Source of the DNA: Vicinamibacterales bacterium
GTDB lineage: Bacteria > Acidobacteriota > Vicinamibacteria > Vicinamibacterales > JAMQPK01
Direction: 5' to 3'
Assembly: GCA_023717525.1 (NCBI GenBank)
Contig: JAMQPK010000231.1
Coordinates: 1 to 64,000, forward strand
DNA: 64,000 nucleotides
Part shown: positions 50,178 through 59,905 of the stretch, in pieces
Numbering within the stretch: position 1 is the stretch's first letter
Layout: each line of letters opens with the position of its first letter
The notes under the pieces: generated by a model
The model's input: only the letters and a program-made list of their open reading frames with translations
What the model was told of the DNA's origin: nothing
The model's database searches: none
Program-made: the position numbers and the translations under genes

Positions 50178-52107
50178 AATACTGATTGCGACGGCGGCGG
50201 CGTGCGCGATGACGGTCCTGATTGCGCAGGACCGGCCGGAAAAGAAGCGGAACATCATCATCTTTGTGGCCGACGGCTTGCGCCACGGGTCGGTCAATCC
50301 CACCGATACGCCGGCGTTCTGGAGAGTGCGCAACGAGGGCGTGCACTTCACAAACAGCCACTCGATGTTTCCGACGCTCACGATGCCGAATGCGGCCGCC
50401 ATTGCGACCGGACACTACCCGGGCGATACCGGACAGTTCGGCAACCGCGTGTTTACCGGGTTCGCGATCTTCGATACCGGCAATTTCGGATTGCCGCCCG
50501 GCTCGATGGTGCCCGACGTCGAGGACGTCGAAGTGCTTGGCGACATTGACGATCACATGGGAGGCAACTACCTGCGGGAAGCGTCGCTGCTTGCCTACGC
50601 GAGGTCGTACGGATACAACACGGCCGCGCTCGGCAAGATCGGTCCTTCGGCAATGCAGGATGTGACCGAGCTTGCGCCTGTCAGAGGCGCATTTCGAGCG
50701 CCCACGACCATCATCCTCGACAGCGAATCCGGCCTCAACACGTCAGTTCCGTTGACGGACGACACCGTTGCGATATTGAAGGCCGCGGGATTGAGCCCTG
50801 CGCCCCCGCGCCGCAACCAGCCGGCCGGCACGAATACGACGCCCGGTGTGAAGGAAGCCAATGTCGTGCACTATCAATGGTTCGTCGATGCGATCACGAA
50901 GGCGATTCTGCCAAAGTTCGCGGCGAGCGACGAACCGTTCGCGCTGGTTTACTGGTCCGGCGATCCCGACCAGACGCAGCACGCGCAGGGAGACAGCCTG
51001 AACACTCTGGTGCCGGGCGTGAACGGGCCGACTTCGAAGGCCGGCGTGCGGAATGCCGATCACGGGCTGGGGCAGATTCTCGCGTACCTCGACAGCCATC
51101 CCGATCTTCGTGACAACACGAACGTGTTCGTGACGGCCGATCACGGCTTCTCGACCGTCAGCCGGCGGGACATCGACGCCGCCGGCCGGGCGACGCAGAG
51201 CTACTCCACGAGGTTCATCTACAAGGACGAGGCGGGACGCCAGGAAGTGAACACCGGGTTCCTGCCGTCGGGATTCCTTGCGATCGATCTCGGGCACGAA
51301 CTGAACCTTCCGCTCTTTGATCCCGAGTCCCAGGTCGCCGATTCAGCCGGCGCCCGGCGCTACGCTCCGGTCGATCCGGCGGCGCCTCAGCAGACGGCGC
51401 TGGTTCGGCAGCGTCCCGCGAACACGAACGGCCTCCTCGGAGGCACCGGACGCATCGGCCGCCCCACCGATGCGAAGGTCGTGGTCGCGGGCCACTTGAT
51501 CTATGTGCCGGACTACGACCGCAGCATGGTGCAGAGGATTGTGCGGATTCTTTCGGCGCAGGACTATGTCGGTGGTATTTTCGTGAACGACCGGTTCGGG
51601 CAGATTGCCGGAGCGCTGCCCATGAGCGCGATCGGGCTCGTCGGCGGCGCCACGCTCGTCAAACCGGCCATCGTCGTGAACTTCAAGAGCTTCGCGACCG
51701 ATCCCGCGGACCGGCTTATGACTGGAGTGATCGTGGGTGGCACGCAGCAGCACGGCCAGGGCAGCCACGGTCCGTTGAGCCGGGCAAACAGCTTCAACAA
51801 CATGGCGGCGATTGGCCCGGATTTCAAGAAGCGCTTTTCGGATCCTGCTCCGATGGGTAACGCCGACATTCAGCCGACACTCGCCGCAGTGCTGCGCTTC
51901 AAGATACCCAGCCTGGGCAGCCTTCAGGGGCGGGTGTTGACCGAGGTGTTGGCTGGGCGGCCAGACCACGTTGCATTCGAGAAGAAAGTGATGCGTTCGC
52001 GACCGTCGTCCACGGGCATCTCGACGGTGCTCATGTACCAGCAGGTCGGGAAGCGGCTGTATTTCGACGAGGCCTGCTTCACCACGGCGAGAACGTGCAG
52101 TCGATGA
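50146..52107 (+). CDS. Alkaline phosphatase / type I phosphodiesterase family protein
   Basis: NIIIFVADGLRHGSVNPTDTPAFWRV, FVTADHGFSTV. Confidence 0.88.
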   Translation: MRRRVGASVRRILIATAAACAMTVLIAQDRPEKKRNIIIFVADGLRHGSVNPTDTPAFWRVRNEGVHFTNSHSMFPTLTMPNAAAIATGHYPGDTGQFGNRVFTGFAIFDTGNFGLPPGSMVPDVEDVEVLGDIDDHMGGNYLREASLLAYARSYGYNTAALGKIGPSAMQDVTELAPVRGAFRAPTTIILDSESGLNTSVPLTDDTVAILKAAGLSPAPPRRNQPAGTNTTPGVKEANVVHYQWFVDAITKAILPKFAASDEPFALVYWSGDPDQTQHAQGDSLNTLVPGVNGPTSKAGVRNADHGLGQILAYLDSHPDLRDNTNVFVTADHGFSTVSRRDIDAAGRATQSYSTRFIYKDEAGRQEVNTGFLPSGFLAIDLGHELNLPLFDPESQVADSAGARRYAPVDPAAPQQTALVRQRPANTNGLLGGTGRIGRPTDAKVVVAGHLIYVPDYDRSMVQRIVRILSAQDYVGGIFVNDRFGQIAGALPMSAIGLVGGATLVKPAIVVNFKSFATDPADRLMTGVIVGGTQQHGQGSHGPLSRANSFNNMAAIGPDFKKRFSDPAPMGNADIQPTLAAVLRFKIPSLGSLQGRVLTEVLAGRPDHVAFEKKVMRSRPSSTGISTVLMYQQVGKRLYFDEACFTTARTCSR

Positions 52108-52149
52108 GCGCCACGCTGACCTTGCGAGTTACGGGAATGACGTTCAGAC

Positions 52150-53283
52150 CTAGCCCAGAATCTGTTTCGCAATCGTCTGCAGCTGCAGATTCGACGCGCC
52201 CTCGTAGATTTGGCCAATCTTCGCGTCGCGGTAAAGCTTCTCCACGGGATAGTCCTTCACGTATCCGTAGCCGCCGAAGAGCTGGACGGCCAGCGAGCTG
52301 ACGTGCTCCGCCATGTCGGCGGCGAACAGTTTGCACATTGCAGCGGGCATCAGGAACGGCTCTCGCGCATCTCTGAGCCTGGCGGCGTGATACACCATCA
52401 GGCGCGCCGCTTCGAGCTCGGTGGCCGCACGCGCAATCTGAAACTGCACGCCTTGAAAATCAGCGATAGCCTTGCCGAACTGCCTGCGGTCTTTCGTGTA
52501 CGCGATCGCATGATTCAACGCGCCCTGCGCGAGCCCGACCATTTGTGCGCCGATGCCGATACGTCCCTCATTGAGCGTCTCGATGGCGACCTTGTAGCCC
52601 TTGCCGGCCTCGCCGAGCATATTTGCGCGCGGCACAAGACAGTCGTCGAAGAGGAGCTCGCACGTGCTGCTTGCCCGGATGCCGAGCTTGTCTTCCTTCT
52701 TGCCGACCGAAAAGCCCGCGGCGCCGCGTTCGACGACAAACGCGGTGATACCCCGATAGCCAGCCGCCGGGTCGATCGTCGCAAAGACGATGAAAACGTC
52801 CGCTTCGTTGGCATTGGTGATCCACAGCTTGCGGCCGGTCAGCCGAAAGTCGTCTCCTGAGGCGACCGCTCGCGTGGTCAGCGCAAAGGCATCGCTGCCC
52901 GAGCCAGCTTCCGACAGGGCGTATGCCCCGACCGTCCCGGTCGCAAGTTTGGGCAGAAACCGCTGTTTCTGGTCGTCGGTTCCCCAGCGCAATACGGCAT
53001 TCACGACGAGGGTGTTCTGCACGTCGACCAGCACGCCGACCGACGGATCGACTGATGAGAGGGCTTCAACGGCCAGGACGGCGTGAAAGAATGTGGCGCC
53101 GGCGCCGCCGTGCGCCTCGGGAATCTCGATTGCCATGATGCCCAACTCGAACAATTTGTCGATGAGCGGCCGCGGCATCTTGGCGAGCTCGTCCATCTCG
53201 CGGACGTGGGGCCTAATCTCGCGGGCGGCGAATTCGAGGACGCTGTCCCGGAAGAGCGCCTCGTCTTCTGTCACATTTGACAC
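52150..53283 (-). CDS. Acyl-CoA dehydrogenase
   Basis: AYALSEAGSGSDAFALTTRA, KLWITNANEADVFIVFA, QLFGGYGYVKDYPVEKLYRDAKIGQIYEG. Confidence 0.96.
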   Translation of the reverse strand: MSNVTEDEALFRDSVLEFAAREIRPHVREMDELAKMPRPLIDKLFELGIMAIEIPEAHGGAGATFFHAVLAVEALSSVDPSVGVLVDVQNTLVVNAVLRWGTDDQKQRFLPKLATGTVGAYALSEAGSGSDAFALTTRAVASGDDFRLTGRKLWITNANEADVFIVFATIDPAAGYRGITAFVVERGAAGFSVGKKEDKLGIRASSTCELLFDDCLVPRANMLGEAGKGYKVAIETLNEGRIGIGAQMVGLAQGALNHAIAYTKDRRQFGKAIADFQGVQFQIARAATELEAARLMVYHAARLRDAREPFLMPAAMCKLFAADMAEHVSSLAVQLFGGYGYVKDYPVEKLYRDAKIGQIYEGASNLQLQTIAKQILG

Positions 53284-53312
53284 AGCGCGGGAATGTTATC
53301 ATTCGGATAGGT

Positions 53313-55400
53313 ATGAAGAGGTATCTTGGGTGGGTCGTGCTGGCCTCGCTTTGCGCGGCGCCGCTGGCACTCGGGCTGCACGCGCAGCAGACGCCAACGC
53401 AGACGCCCCCTCCGGACCCCGCCGAGCAGGCCCCGCCGGTCCCAGTCTTCCGCACCGACATCAACTTCGTCCGCGTCGACGTGATCGTGTCGAGCAAGCA
53501 GGGCGATGTCATTACGGATCTCCGCCAGCAGGACTTCGAGGTGACTGAAGACGGCAAGCCGCAGGCGATCCAGACCTTCAAGCTGATCAACATCAAGGAC
53601 ACGTCCCAGAACACGGTTGTCGAGCCACCGCGTCCGATTCGCGATGCCATCCAGGAGCAGGCGGAAGCCCAGCGCGAGGACACGCGGCTATTCGGCATCT
53701 TTCTCGATGATTACCACGTCCGTCTCGAGAACAGCATGCGATCGCGGGAGTCGATCGCGACGTTCATTGAAAATCAGCTGTCGCCCAGCGACATGATGGC
53801 GATCATGTATCCGCTCACGCCGTTGACCGATGTGATGTTGACGCACAACATCAAGAGCGTCGCCGGCGCCGTTCGCGAGTTTGTCGGCCGCAAGTACGAC
53901 TACACGGCGCGCAATATTTTTGAAGAGCGCTACGTGAACTACGTGTCGACGATGGAGGCGGAGCGGATTCGTAATCAGGTCACCATGTCCGCGCTGAAGG
54001 GCTTCATCATCAAGATGGGCGGCCTTCGTGATGGGCGGAAGTCGCTCATTCTCGTCAGCGAGGGCTTTACCAGCTCGATGCCGCAGCAGGCGCAGGATCC
54101 GATCGCGGCGCAGCCAGGCATGCCGGGCCCCACAGGGGGAGGCGGAATCGTCCGCGCACCGGACCCGATGCCGGGCACGAATCCCGGTCTCCAAGCGCGG
54201 CAGGAGTCGATCGAGTTTTTCGAGCAGGCGAGCTTGTGGAGCGATCTGAAGTGGGTGACCGACACGGCGAATCGCTACAACACGACCATCTACACCGTGG
54301 ATCCGCGGGGCCTTGCCGCATTCGAGTTCGACCTGAGCCGCTCCAACGTCAGCATGACGAAGGATGCGAAGATTCTCCAGAACACCCAGGACACGATGCG
54401 GATTCTCGCCGAGGAAACCGACGGCCGCGCCATCGTCAATCAGAACGATCTCGACAAAGGGCTGAAGCAGATCGTGAAGGACTCGAGCGCGTACTATCTG
54501 CTTGGCTACACCTCCACGCTCGCGAAGCCGGACGGAAGATTTCACAAGATTGACGTGAAGGTGAAACGGCCAGGACTGCAGGTGCGCTCGCGAAGGGGTT
54601 ACCTCGCGTTTACGCCGGATGAGGCGACGCGTGCGCTGTCGCCGCCGAAGCCTGGGCCACCGAAGGCCATCACCGAAGCGCTGGGCGCGCTCTCGGTGCC
54701 GGTGCGGCGCAGTGTGATCCGCACATGGGTGGGAATGTCGCCCGGCGCCAACGGGAAGACGAAGGTCACGTTTCTCTGGGAGCCGGTTCCCCAGCGTCCC
54801 GGTGTTCGAGCGGAAGTGCCGGCGGGTGTCTCGCTCGTGGCCGGCAGCGCCAATTCAGATCTGTTCTACCGCGGCCGATCTGTGGCGCCAATGGGCACAG
54901 CGGCGGGTACGCCGCCAACGCGAGTCGAATTCGAGGTGCCGCCGGGGCCGGTCGATCTGGAAATTGCCGTCGAGGACCCGGGCAAACAGCTGATCGACCG
55001 CGAGACGAGGAAGATCATCGTGCCGAGCCTGGGGGTCGGTCTTACGATGAGCACGCCTCAGGTGTTTCGCGCGCGCACCGTTCGGGAGTTTCAGGCGCTG
55101 GCTGTCGATCAAGCGGCGGTACCGTTGGCCGACCGCGAGTTCCGCCGCACCGACCGCCTGCTGTTGCGCGCCGCGGCCCAAAGCCCTGCAGTCGAAGCGC
55201 CGACGATTTCCGCCCGTCTGCTGAACCGGGATGGCGGCGAGATGATGCCACTGCCCGCTACACCGGCCGGCTTCGGCGACTTGATAAATATCGATGTGCC
55301 CCTTGCAGCGTTCTCGACGGGTGACTACCTGATCGAGATCAATGCGAGCGACGGCACGGACCGCGCGACGACCCTCGTGGCATTCAGGATTACTCCGTGA
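53313..55400 (+). CDS. VWA-domain-containing secreted protein (Acidobacteria VWFA-type)
   Basis: FRTDINFVRVDVIVSSKQGDVITDLRQQDFEVTEDGKPQAIQTF; DSSAYYLLGYTSTLAKPDGRFHKIDVKVKRPGLQVRSRRGY. Confidence 0.85.
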   Translation: MKRYLGWVVLASLCAAPLALGLHAQQTPTQTPPPDPAEQAPPVPVFRTDINFVRVDVIVSSKQGDVITDLRQQDFEVTEDGKPQAIQTFKLINIKDTSQNTVVEPPRPIRDAIQEQAEAQREDTRLFGIFLDDYHVRLENSMRSRESIATFIENQLSPSDMMAIMYPLTPLTDVMLTHNIKSVAGAVREFVGRKYDYTARNIFEERYVNYVSTMEAERIRNQVTMSALKGFIIKMGGLRDGRKSLILVSEGFTSSMPQQAQDPIAAQPGMPGPTGGGGIVRAPDPMPGTNPGLQARQESIEFFEQASLWSDLKWVTDTANRYNTTIYTVDPRGLAAFEFDLSRSNVSMTKDAKILQNTQDTMRILAEETDGRAIVNQNDLDKGLKQIVKDSSAYYLLGYTSTLAKPDGRFHKIDVKVKRPGLQVRSRRGYLAFTPDEATRALSPPKPGPPKAITEALGALSVPVRRSVIRTWVGMSPGANGKTKVTFLWEPVPQRPGVRAEVPAGVSLVAGSANSDLFYRGRSVAPMGTAAGTPPTRVEFEVPPGPVDLEIAVEDPGKQLIDRETRKIIVPSLGVGLTMSTPQVFRARTVREFQALAVDQAAVPLADREFRRTDRLLLRAAAQSPAVEAPTISARLLNRDGGEMMPLPATPAGFGDLINIDVPLAAFSTGDYLIEINASDGTDRATTLVAFRITP

Positions 55401-56242
55401 CGAAAGCGCCGGCGGCCCGCTGGAAACAGTTGGTGGTCGCGGGCATTGTGCTGACTTGCGCGGCGGTGACTCAGGCGCAATACGGCCGGTACTTCCGCGA
55501 AGGCTCGATCGCTCCCCGATTCGCTCCCGCCGATTTTCCCGATCGCGATTTCTTTGTGTGCCGCCTCATGTATACGCGCGTGCGCTACGAAGAAATGGGT
55601 CTGGGATGGATCACCGACTATCCGTACGCCGAACGCAACCTGATGACGCGGATCTCCGAGCTGACCAAAACGCGTATCAGCCACGACGGCGAAGGTCAGG
55701 ATCCGAATACGTGGGTGGTCCGGGCCACCGACCCTCAGTTGTTTCACTGTCCCTATCTCGTGTCGTCCGATGTCGGCACGCTGGGGCTGACGCCTGTCGA
55801 GGCCGCCCGCTTGCACGACTATCTTTTGAAGGGCGGATTCTGGTGGGTGGACGATTTTTGGGGCACGGAGGCGTGGGCACAGTGGCAGAGCCAGATCTCG
55901 ATGGTGTTACCGCCCGGCGAGTATCCCATTCGCGATGTGCCGCTCGACGACCCGCTGCTGCGAAGCCTCTACACGGTGAAAGAGGTGCCGCAGATTACCA
56001 ACATCACATTCTGGCGCCGTTCCGAAGGTGCGACGACGTCCGAGCGCGGTCTGGATAGTGAGGAAGCGCACCTGCGCGCAATCCGCGACAAGAAGGGGCG
56101 CATCATGGTGCTGATGACGCACAACACGGATGTCGCCGATTCGTGGGAGCGCGAAGGCGAGGATCCAGGCTTCTTCTATCAGTTCTCACCGAAAGGATAC
56201 GCGCTGGGGATCGACGTGCTGCTGCATGCAATGACACACTAG
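55397..56242 (+). CDS. DUF4159-domain protein
   Basis: DFFVCRLMYTRVRYEE...GGFWWVDDFWGTEAWAQW...GRIMVLMTHNTDVADSWEREGEDPGFFYQFSPKGYALGIDVLLHAM. Confidence 0.85.
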   Translation: MTKAPAARWKQLVVAGIVLTCAAVTQAQYGRYFREGSIAPRFAPADFPDRDFFVCRLMYTRVRYEEMGLGWITDYPYAERNLMTRISELTKTRISHDGEGQDPNTWVVRATDPQLFHCPYLVSSDVGTLGLTPVEAARLHDYLLKGGFWWVDDFWGTEAWAQWQSQISMVLPPGEYPIRDVPLDDPLLRSLYTVKEVPQITNITFWRRSEGATTSERGLDSEEAHLRAIRDKKGRIMVLMTHNTDVADSWEREGEDPGFFYQFSPKGYALGIDVLLHAMTH

Positions 56243-56287
56243 GTGTACCTCTAAGTAAAAGTTTGAAATCTATAATCTAAAAAGTAA

Positions 56288-56322
56288 GACGATGGACGAT
56301 GGACGATCGACGATCGACGGTC
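56288..56322. repeat. Locus O: five contiguous heptamers (GACGATS), reverse complement of the locus D motif
   Basis: GACGATG GACGATG GACGATC GACGATC GACGGTC. Confidence 0.85.
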
Positions 56323-56405
56323 CGTGATGTACAATGTCGCTACCGCCTCTGCATCACCACCGAGGCGCGTGAAAGGCCGCCAAGCCATTGCCCCAGGAGG
56401 CGCTG

Positions 56406-56460
56406 CACCATGTGCAACAGCCGGAAGGGCCAGCGGATTCGGCAGCGGCCGGGAGGTGCT
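56406..56460 (+). promoter_or_regulatory. Candidate structured 5' leader that would sequester the Shine-Dalgarno of the mutase gene
   Basis: GCACC ... GCCGG ... CCGG ... GGTGC nested complementarity, with SD GGGAGGTG in the 3' strand. Confidence 0.3.
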
Positions 56461-56466
56461 CAATAT

Positions 56467-58132
56467 ATGGCCAAATCTACGGTGAGTAGCCGGTAGATTC
56501 GAGGGCCCGGGTGGGGCAAGGTACCCACCCGGGCACCACGATACGCGCCCAACTCCCTCTCAGACAATCTCAGGCCGGCCGATCGAGCGCCTTTACACGC
56601 GCGATTCGATATCCGGCTTCGACTACGAACACGATCTGAACGATCCCGGCAAATATCCCTACACGCGCGGGATTCATCCCACAGGCTATCGCGGCAAGCT
56701 TTGGACGATGCGGCAGTTCGCGGGATTTGGTACGCCTGAAGATACGAATCGCCGGTATCGAGAGCTGCTGACTGCGGGCGCGACGGGGCTGAGCGTGGCG
56801 TTCGATCTGCCAACACTGATGGGGCGCGATCCCGATCACCCGCTGTCTTTGGGCGAAGTCGGCAAGTGCGGCGTCAATGTGACGTCGCTTGCCGATATGG
56901 AAATGCTGTTCGACGGCATCGCTGTTGGCGATATCACGACGTCGATGACGATCAATTCACCCGCGCCGATGATCTTTGCCATGTACCTTGTCGTGGCGGA
57001 GAAGCAGGGCGCCGATTGGCAGACGATCTCAGGAACAATTCAGAATGACATTCTGAAGGAGTTCATTGCGCAGAAGGAATATATCTATCCGCCGCGGCCG
57101 TCGATGCGTCTTGTCACCGATATCTTCGCGTTCTGCGAAGCACACGTGCCGCGATGGAACACGATTTCGGTCAGTGGATATCACATCCGTGAAGCCGGGG
57201 CGTCGGCGTTGCAGGAGCTCGCCTTCACGCTGCGAGACGGTGTCGAGTACGTGCAGGCCGGCGTCGAGGCGGGGCTCGACGTCGATCGCTTCGTGCCGAG
57301 GATGTCGTTCTTCTTCAACGCGCACAGCGATTTCTTCGAGGAACTGGCCAAATACCGGGCGGCGCGATCCCTGTGGGCCCGCGTCATGCGCGAGCGGTTC
57401 GGTGCAAAGGACGAGCGATCGTGGAAGCTCCGGTTCCATAGTCAGACCGCGGGTGTGTCTTTGACGGCACAGCAGCCGATGAACAACGTCATCCGTACGG
57501 CGCTGCAGGCCTTGTCGGCGGTGCTCGGCGGAACGAACTCTCTTCACACCAACTCGCTCGACGAGGCGCTGGCGCTGCCGACCGCGGAAGCCGCGACGCT
57601 GGCGCTTCGCACTCAGCAGATCCTGGCCTATGAAACTGGCGTGACCGGATCGATCGATCCGTTTGCGGGATCGTATTTTGTCGAGCGGCTGACGCGCGAT
57701 CTCGAACAGGGGTCGGAGGAGTACTTCGCGACGATCGACAAGATGGGGGGCATGGTGGCCGCGATCGAACGAGGCTACCCGCAGCGCGAGATCGCAGAAA
57801 GCGCCTATCGTTTCCAACAGGACGTCGAGCGCGGGCGCCAGGTGATCGTCGGCGTGAATGATTTCGTGACTGATGACGCCGCGTCGGTGCCGATTCTCCA
57901 GATCGAGGAGGAGGCAGGCAGACGGCAGCTCGACAACATCGGCCGGCTTCGCCGCACGCGTCACAACGTCGCCGTCAGCCGCGCCCTGGCGAAGCTGAAG
58001 AAGGCGGCGACGACGAATGACAATACGATGCCGGCGCTGCTGGACGCGGTGCGAGCGTATGCGACGGTGGGGGAGATGTGCGATACGCTCCGGGAGGTCT
58101 GGGGCGAGTATCAGGAACAGGCTGTTATCTGA
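56467..58132 (+). CDS. Methylmalonyl-CoA mutase large (alpha) subunit; 5' end requires a +1 frameshift or non-standard start
   Basis: [19 protein letters not shown]...[57 protein letters not shown]; homology extends upstream of the first ATG (56708). Confidence 0.85.
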
Positions 58133-58140
58133 CGCTGGAT

Positions 58141-58226
58141 CTTGAAGATTGAAGATTGGAGCATTGAAACATCAAGAAATTGTCCCATGTTTCAATCTAC
58201 AATCCTTCAATCTTCAATCTTCAATG
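58141..58226. repeat. Locus P: heptamer inverted repeat (ATTGAAG / CTTCAAT), ends in the start codon of the B12-binding subunit
   Basis: CTTGAAG ATTGAAG ATTGGAG CATTGAAACAT ... ATGTTTCAAT CTACAAT CCTTCAAT CTTCAAT CTTCAATG. Confidence 0.9.
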
Positions 58227-58646
58227 TCAAAGTCCAGGTACAGAGTCGTCATCGCCAAGCCCGGCCTCGACGGCCACGATCGAGGGGCGAAGGTGATCGC
58301 GCGCGCGCTGCGCGATGCCGGCATGGAAGTCATCTACACCGGTCTCCGGCAAACCCCTGAGCAGATTGCCGCGGCGGCCTTGCAGGAAGACGCCGACGTC
58401 ATCGGGCTCTCGATCCTCTCGGGGGCCCACAACTCCATATGCCCCAGGCTGATGGGACTGTTACGCGAAAAGGGGCTCCAGGACGTGCTCGTCATCCTCG
58501 GGGGGATCATCCCCGATGCCGATCTGCCCGGGTTGAAGGCGATGGGCGTGGCGGCCGTGTTCCGCCCTGGCACACGCATGCAGGAGATCATCGATTTCAT
58601 CACCTCCAGTCTCGAGGCTAAGGCCTCCGGGCTCTCCAGCCGATAA
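58224..58646 (+). CDS. Methylmalonyl-CoA mutase cobalamin-binding (small/C-terminal) subunit
   Basis: RVVIAKPGLDGHDRGAKVIARALRDAGMEVIYTGLRQTPEQI: DxHxxG B12 motif. Confidence 0.95.
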   Translation: MSKSRYRVVIAKPGLDGHDRGAKVIARALRDAGMEVIYTGLRQTPEQIAAAALQEDADVIGLSILSGAHNSICPRLMGLLREKGLQDVLVILGGIIPDADLPGLKAMGVAAVFRPGTRMQEIIDFITSSLEAKASGLSSR

Positions 58647-58670
58647 ATAGATCGCTTTGACCTTCGGCTC

Positions 58671-59804
58671 ATGACGCACAAGCTCCTTCTCGCGGACGAC
58701 AGTGTCACGATTCAGCGCGTTATCGAGCTCACGTTTGCCGACGAAGACGTCGAAGTGACGGCCGTAGGCGATGGGCAGCTCGCGATCGAGCGCCTGAATA
58801 CCGATCGGTTCGACATCGTGCTGGCGGACGTGGACATGCCCAAGCACGACGGATATGAAGTGGCAGCGTATGTGAAAAGCCGGCCCAAGCTTGCCCACAT
58901 TCCCGTGGTCCTGCTGACCGGCGCATTCGAGCCCATCGACCAGGCCCGCGCCCGCGCGGCGGGGTCGAGCGATGTGCTAGCAAAGCCTTTCGAGCCTCAA
59001 ATGGTGATCAATCGAGTGAAGCAATTGCTCGGCAAGAAGACGGAAGACGGGCGCTACGATGCGCTTCCGGTGACGAACGAGGCTCCGGCGATGCTGCCGA
59101 AGCCGCCGGCTCCGGCCGCATCGCTCCACCCAGAGGTGGAGCTGGGTGGTTCGGCCGCTCCCGTATCGCTGGACGATTATTTCGATCAGCTGGATGCCGC
59201 ATTCTCGAATCTCCAGACGTCGTCTTCGGCGTCGGACTCCAGCGCGACGAAGGACATCGACTGGCCTGTCATGGAACCAGCCGCTCCGGAACCGCCGCCG
59301 CCGCCGAAGGAGCTGCTGCTAACGATGCCAGCCGCGCCGGTTGTGCAGGTCGCTGCACCGCCGGTCGCGCGACCTGTCGCTGCTGCGCCGCCACCGCCGC
59401 CACCTCCACCTCCGGCGCCCGAGCCCGTTGCTCCGCCGGTGCAAGTGGATCTCGACCCCTGGGACGCCGTGACGGAAACTGTCGTGGCAAGCGCCCGGCC
59501 TGCGCCGCCACCGGCACCCGCACCCGCTCCACATCCGCCGGCGCCGCCACCGGTGATTGCAAAGCCCGCGGCGACTCCGGCCACGAATCCGTTCGCATCG
59601 CTTTCAGCGGCGAAGGCTGAGGTCGCGGCTGCGCGCGCCTCTGCGCCTGTCATCACCGAAGAAATCATTGAAGAGGTGGTTGCCCGCGTTCTTCAACGGA
59701 TGAGCGATCGCGTCGTCCGCGAGACCGTCACGGAGATCGTGTCGCAGACGGCAGAGCGCCTGGTGCAGGAGGAAATTGAACGCATTCGGGCGAGTGGGGA
59801 GTAG
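58671..59804 (+). CDS. Response regulator receiver-domain protein with long Pro/Ala-rich linker
   Basis: LLADDSVTIQRVIELTFADEDVEVTAVGDGQLAIERLNTDRFDIVLADVDMPKHDGYEVA...VVLLTGAF...AKPF; PPPPPPPAPEPVAPP. Confidence 0.88.
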   Translation: MTHKLLLADDSVTIQRVIELTFADEDVEVTAVGDGQLAIERLNTDRFDIVLADVDMPKHDGYEVAAYVKSRPKLAHIPVVLLTGAFEPIDQARARAAGSSDVLAKPFEPQMVINRVKQLLGKKTEDGRYDALPVTNEAPAMLPKPPAPAASLHPEVELGGSAAPVSLDDYFDQLDAAFSNLQTSSSASDSSATKDIDWPVMEPAAPEPPPPPKELLLTMPAAPVVQVAAPPVARPVAAAPPPPPPPPPAPEPVAPPVQVDLDPWDAVTETVVASARPAPPPAPAPAPHPPAPPPVIAKPAATPATNPFASLSAAKAEVAAARASAPVITEEIIEEVVARVLQRMSDRVVRETVTEIVSQTAERLVQEEIERIRASGE

Positions 59805-59806
59805 TG

Positions 59807-59905
59807 CGTAGGAGAACGTGGGAGAACGTGGGAGAACGCGGGATAGCGTGGGTGAGGGTTACCCACGTTTTCCTACGCGCCCAGCGCTCTCTCACGTTGT
59901 CCCAC
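59807..59905. repeat. Locus J: decamer inverted repeat (GTGGGAGAAC), homologous to locus I
   Basis: GTAGGAGAAC GTGGGAGAAC GTGGGAGAAC GCGGGATAGC GTGGGTGAGG / GTTACCCACGTTTTCCTACGCGCCCAGCGCTCTCTCACGTTGTCCCAC. Confidence 0.9.

Noticed and set aside
56325-56466. Cobalamin riboswitch upstream of the mutase
   Set aside because: I could not find the conserved B12-box core (GCCACTG-type) or the full fold; only generic complementarity was seen.
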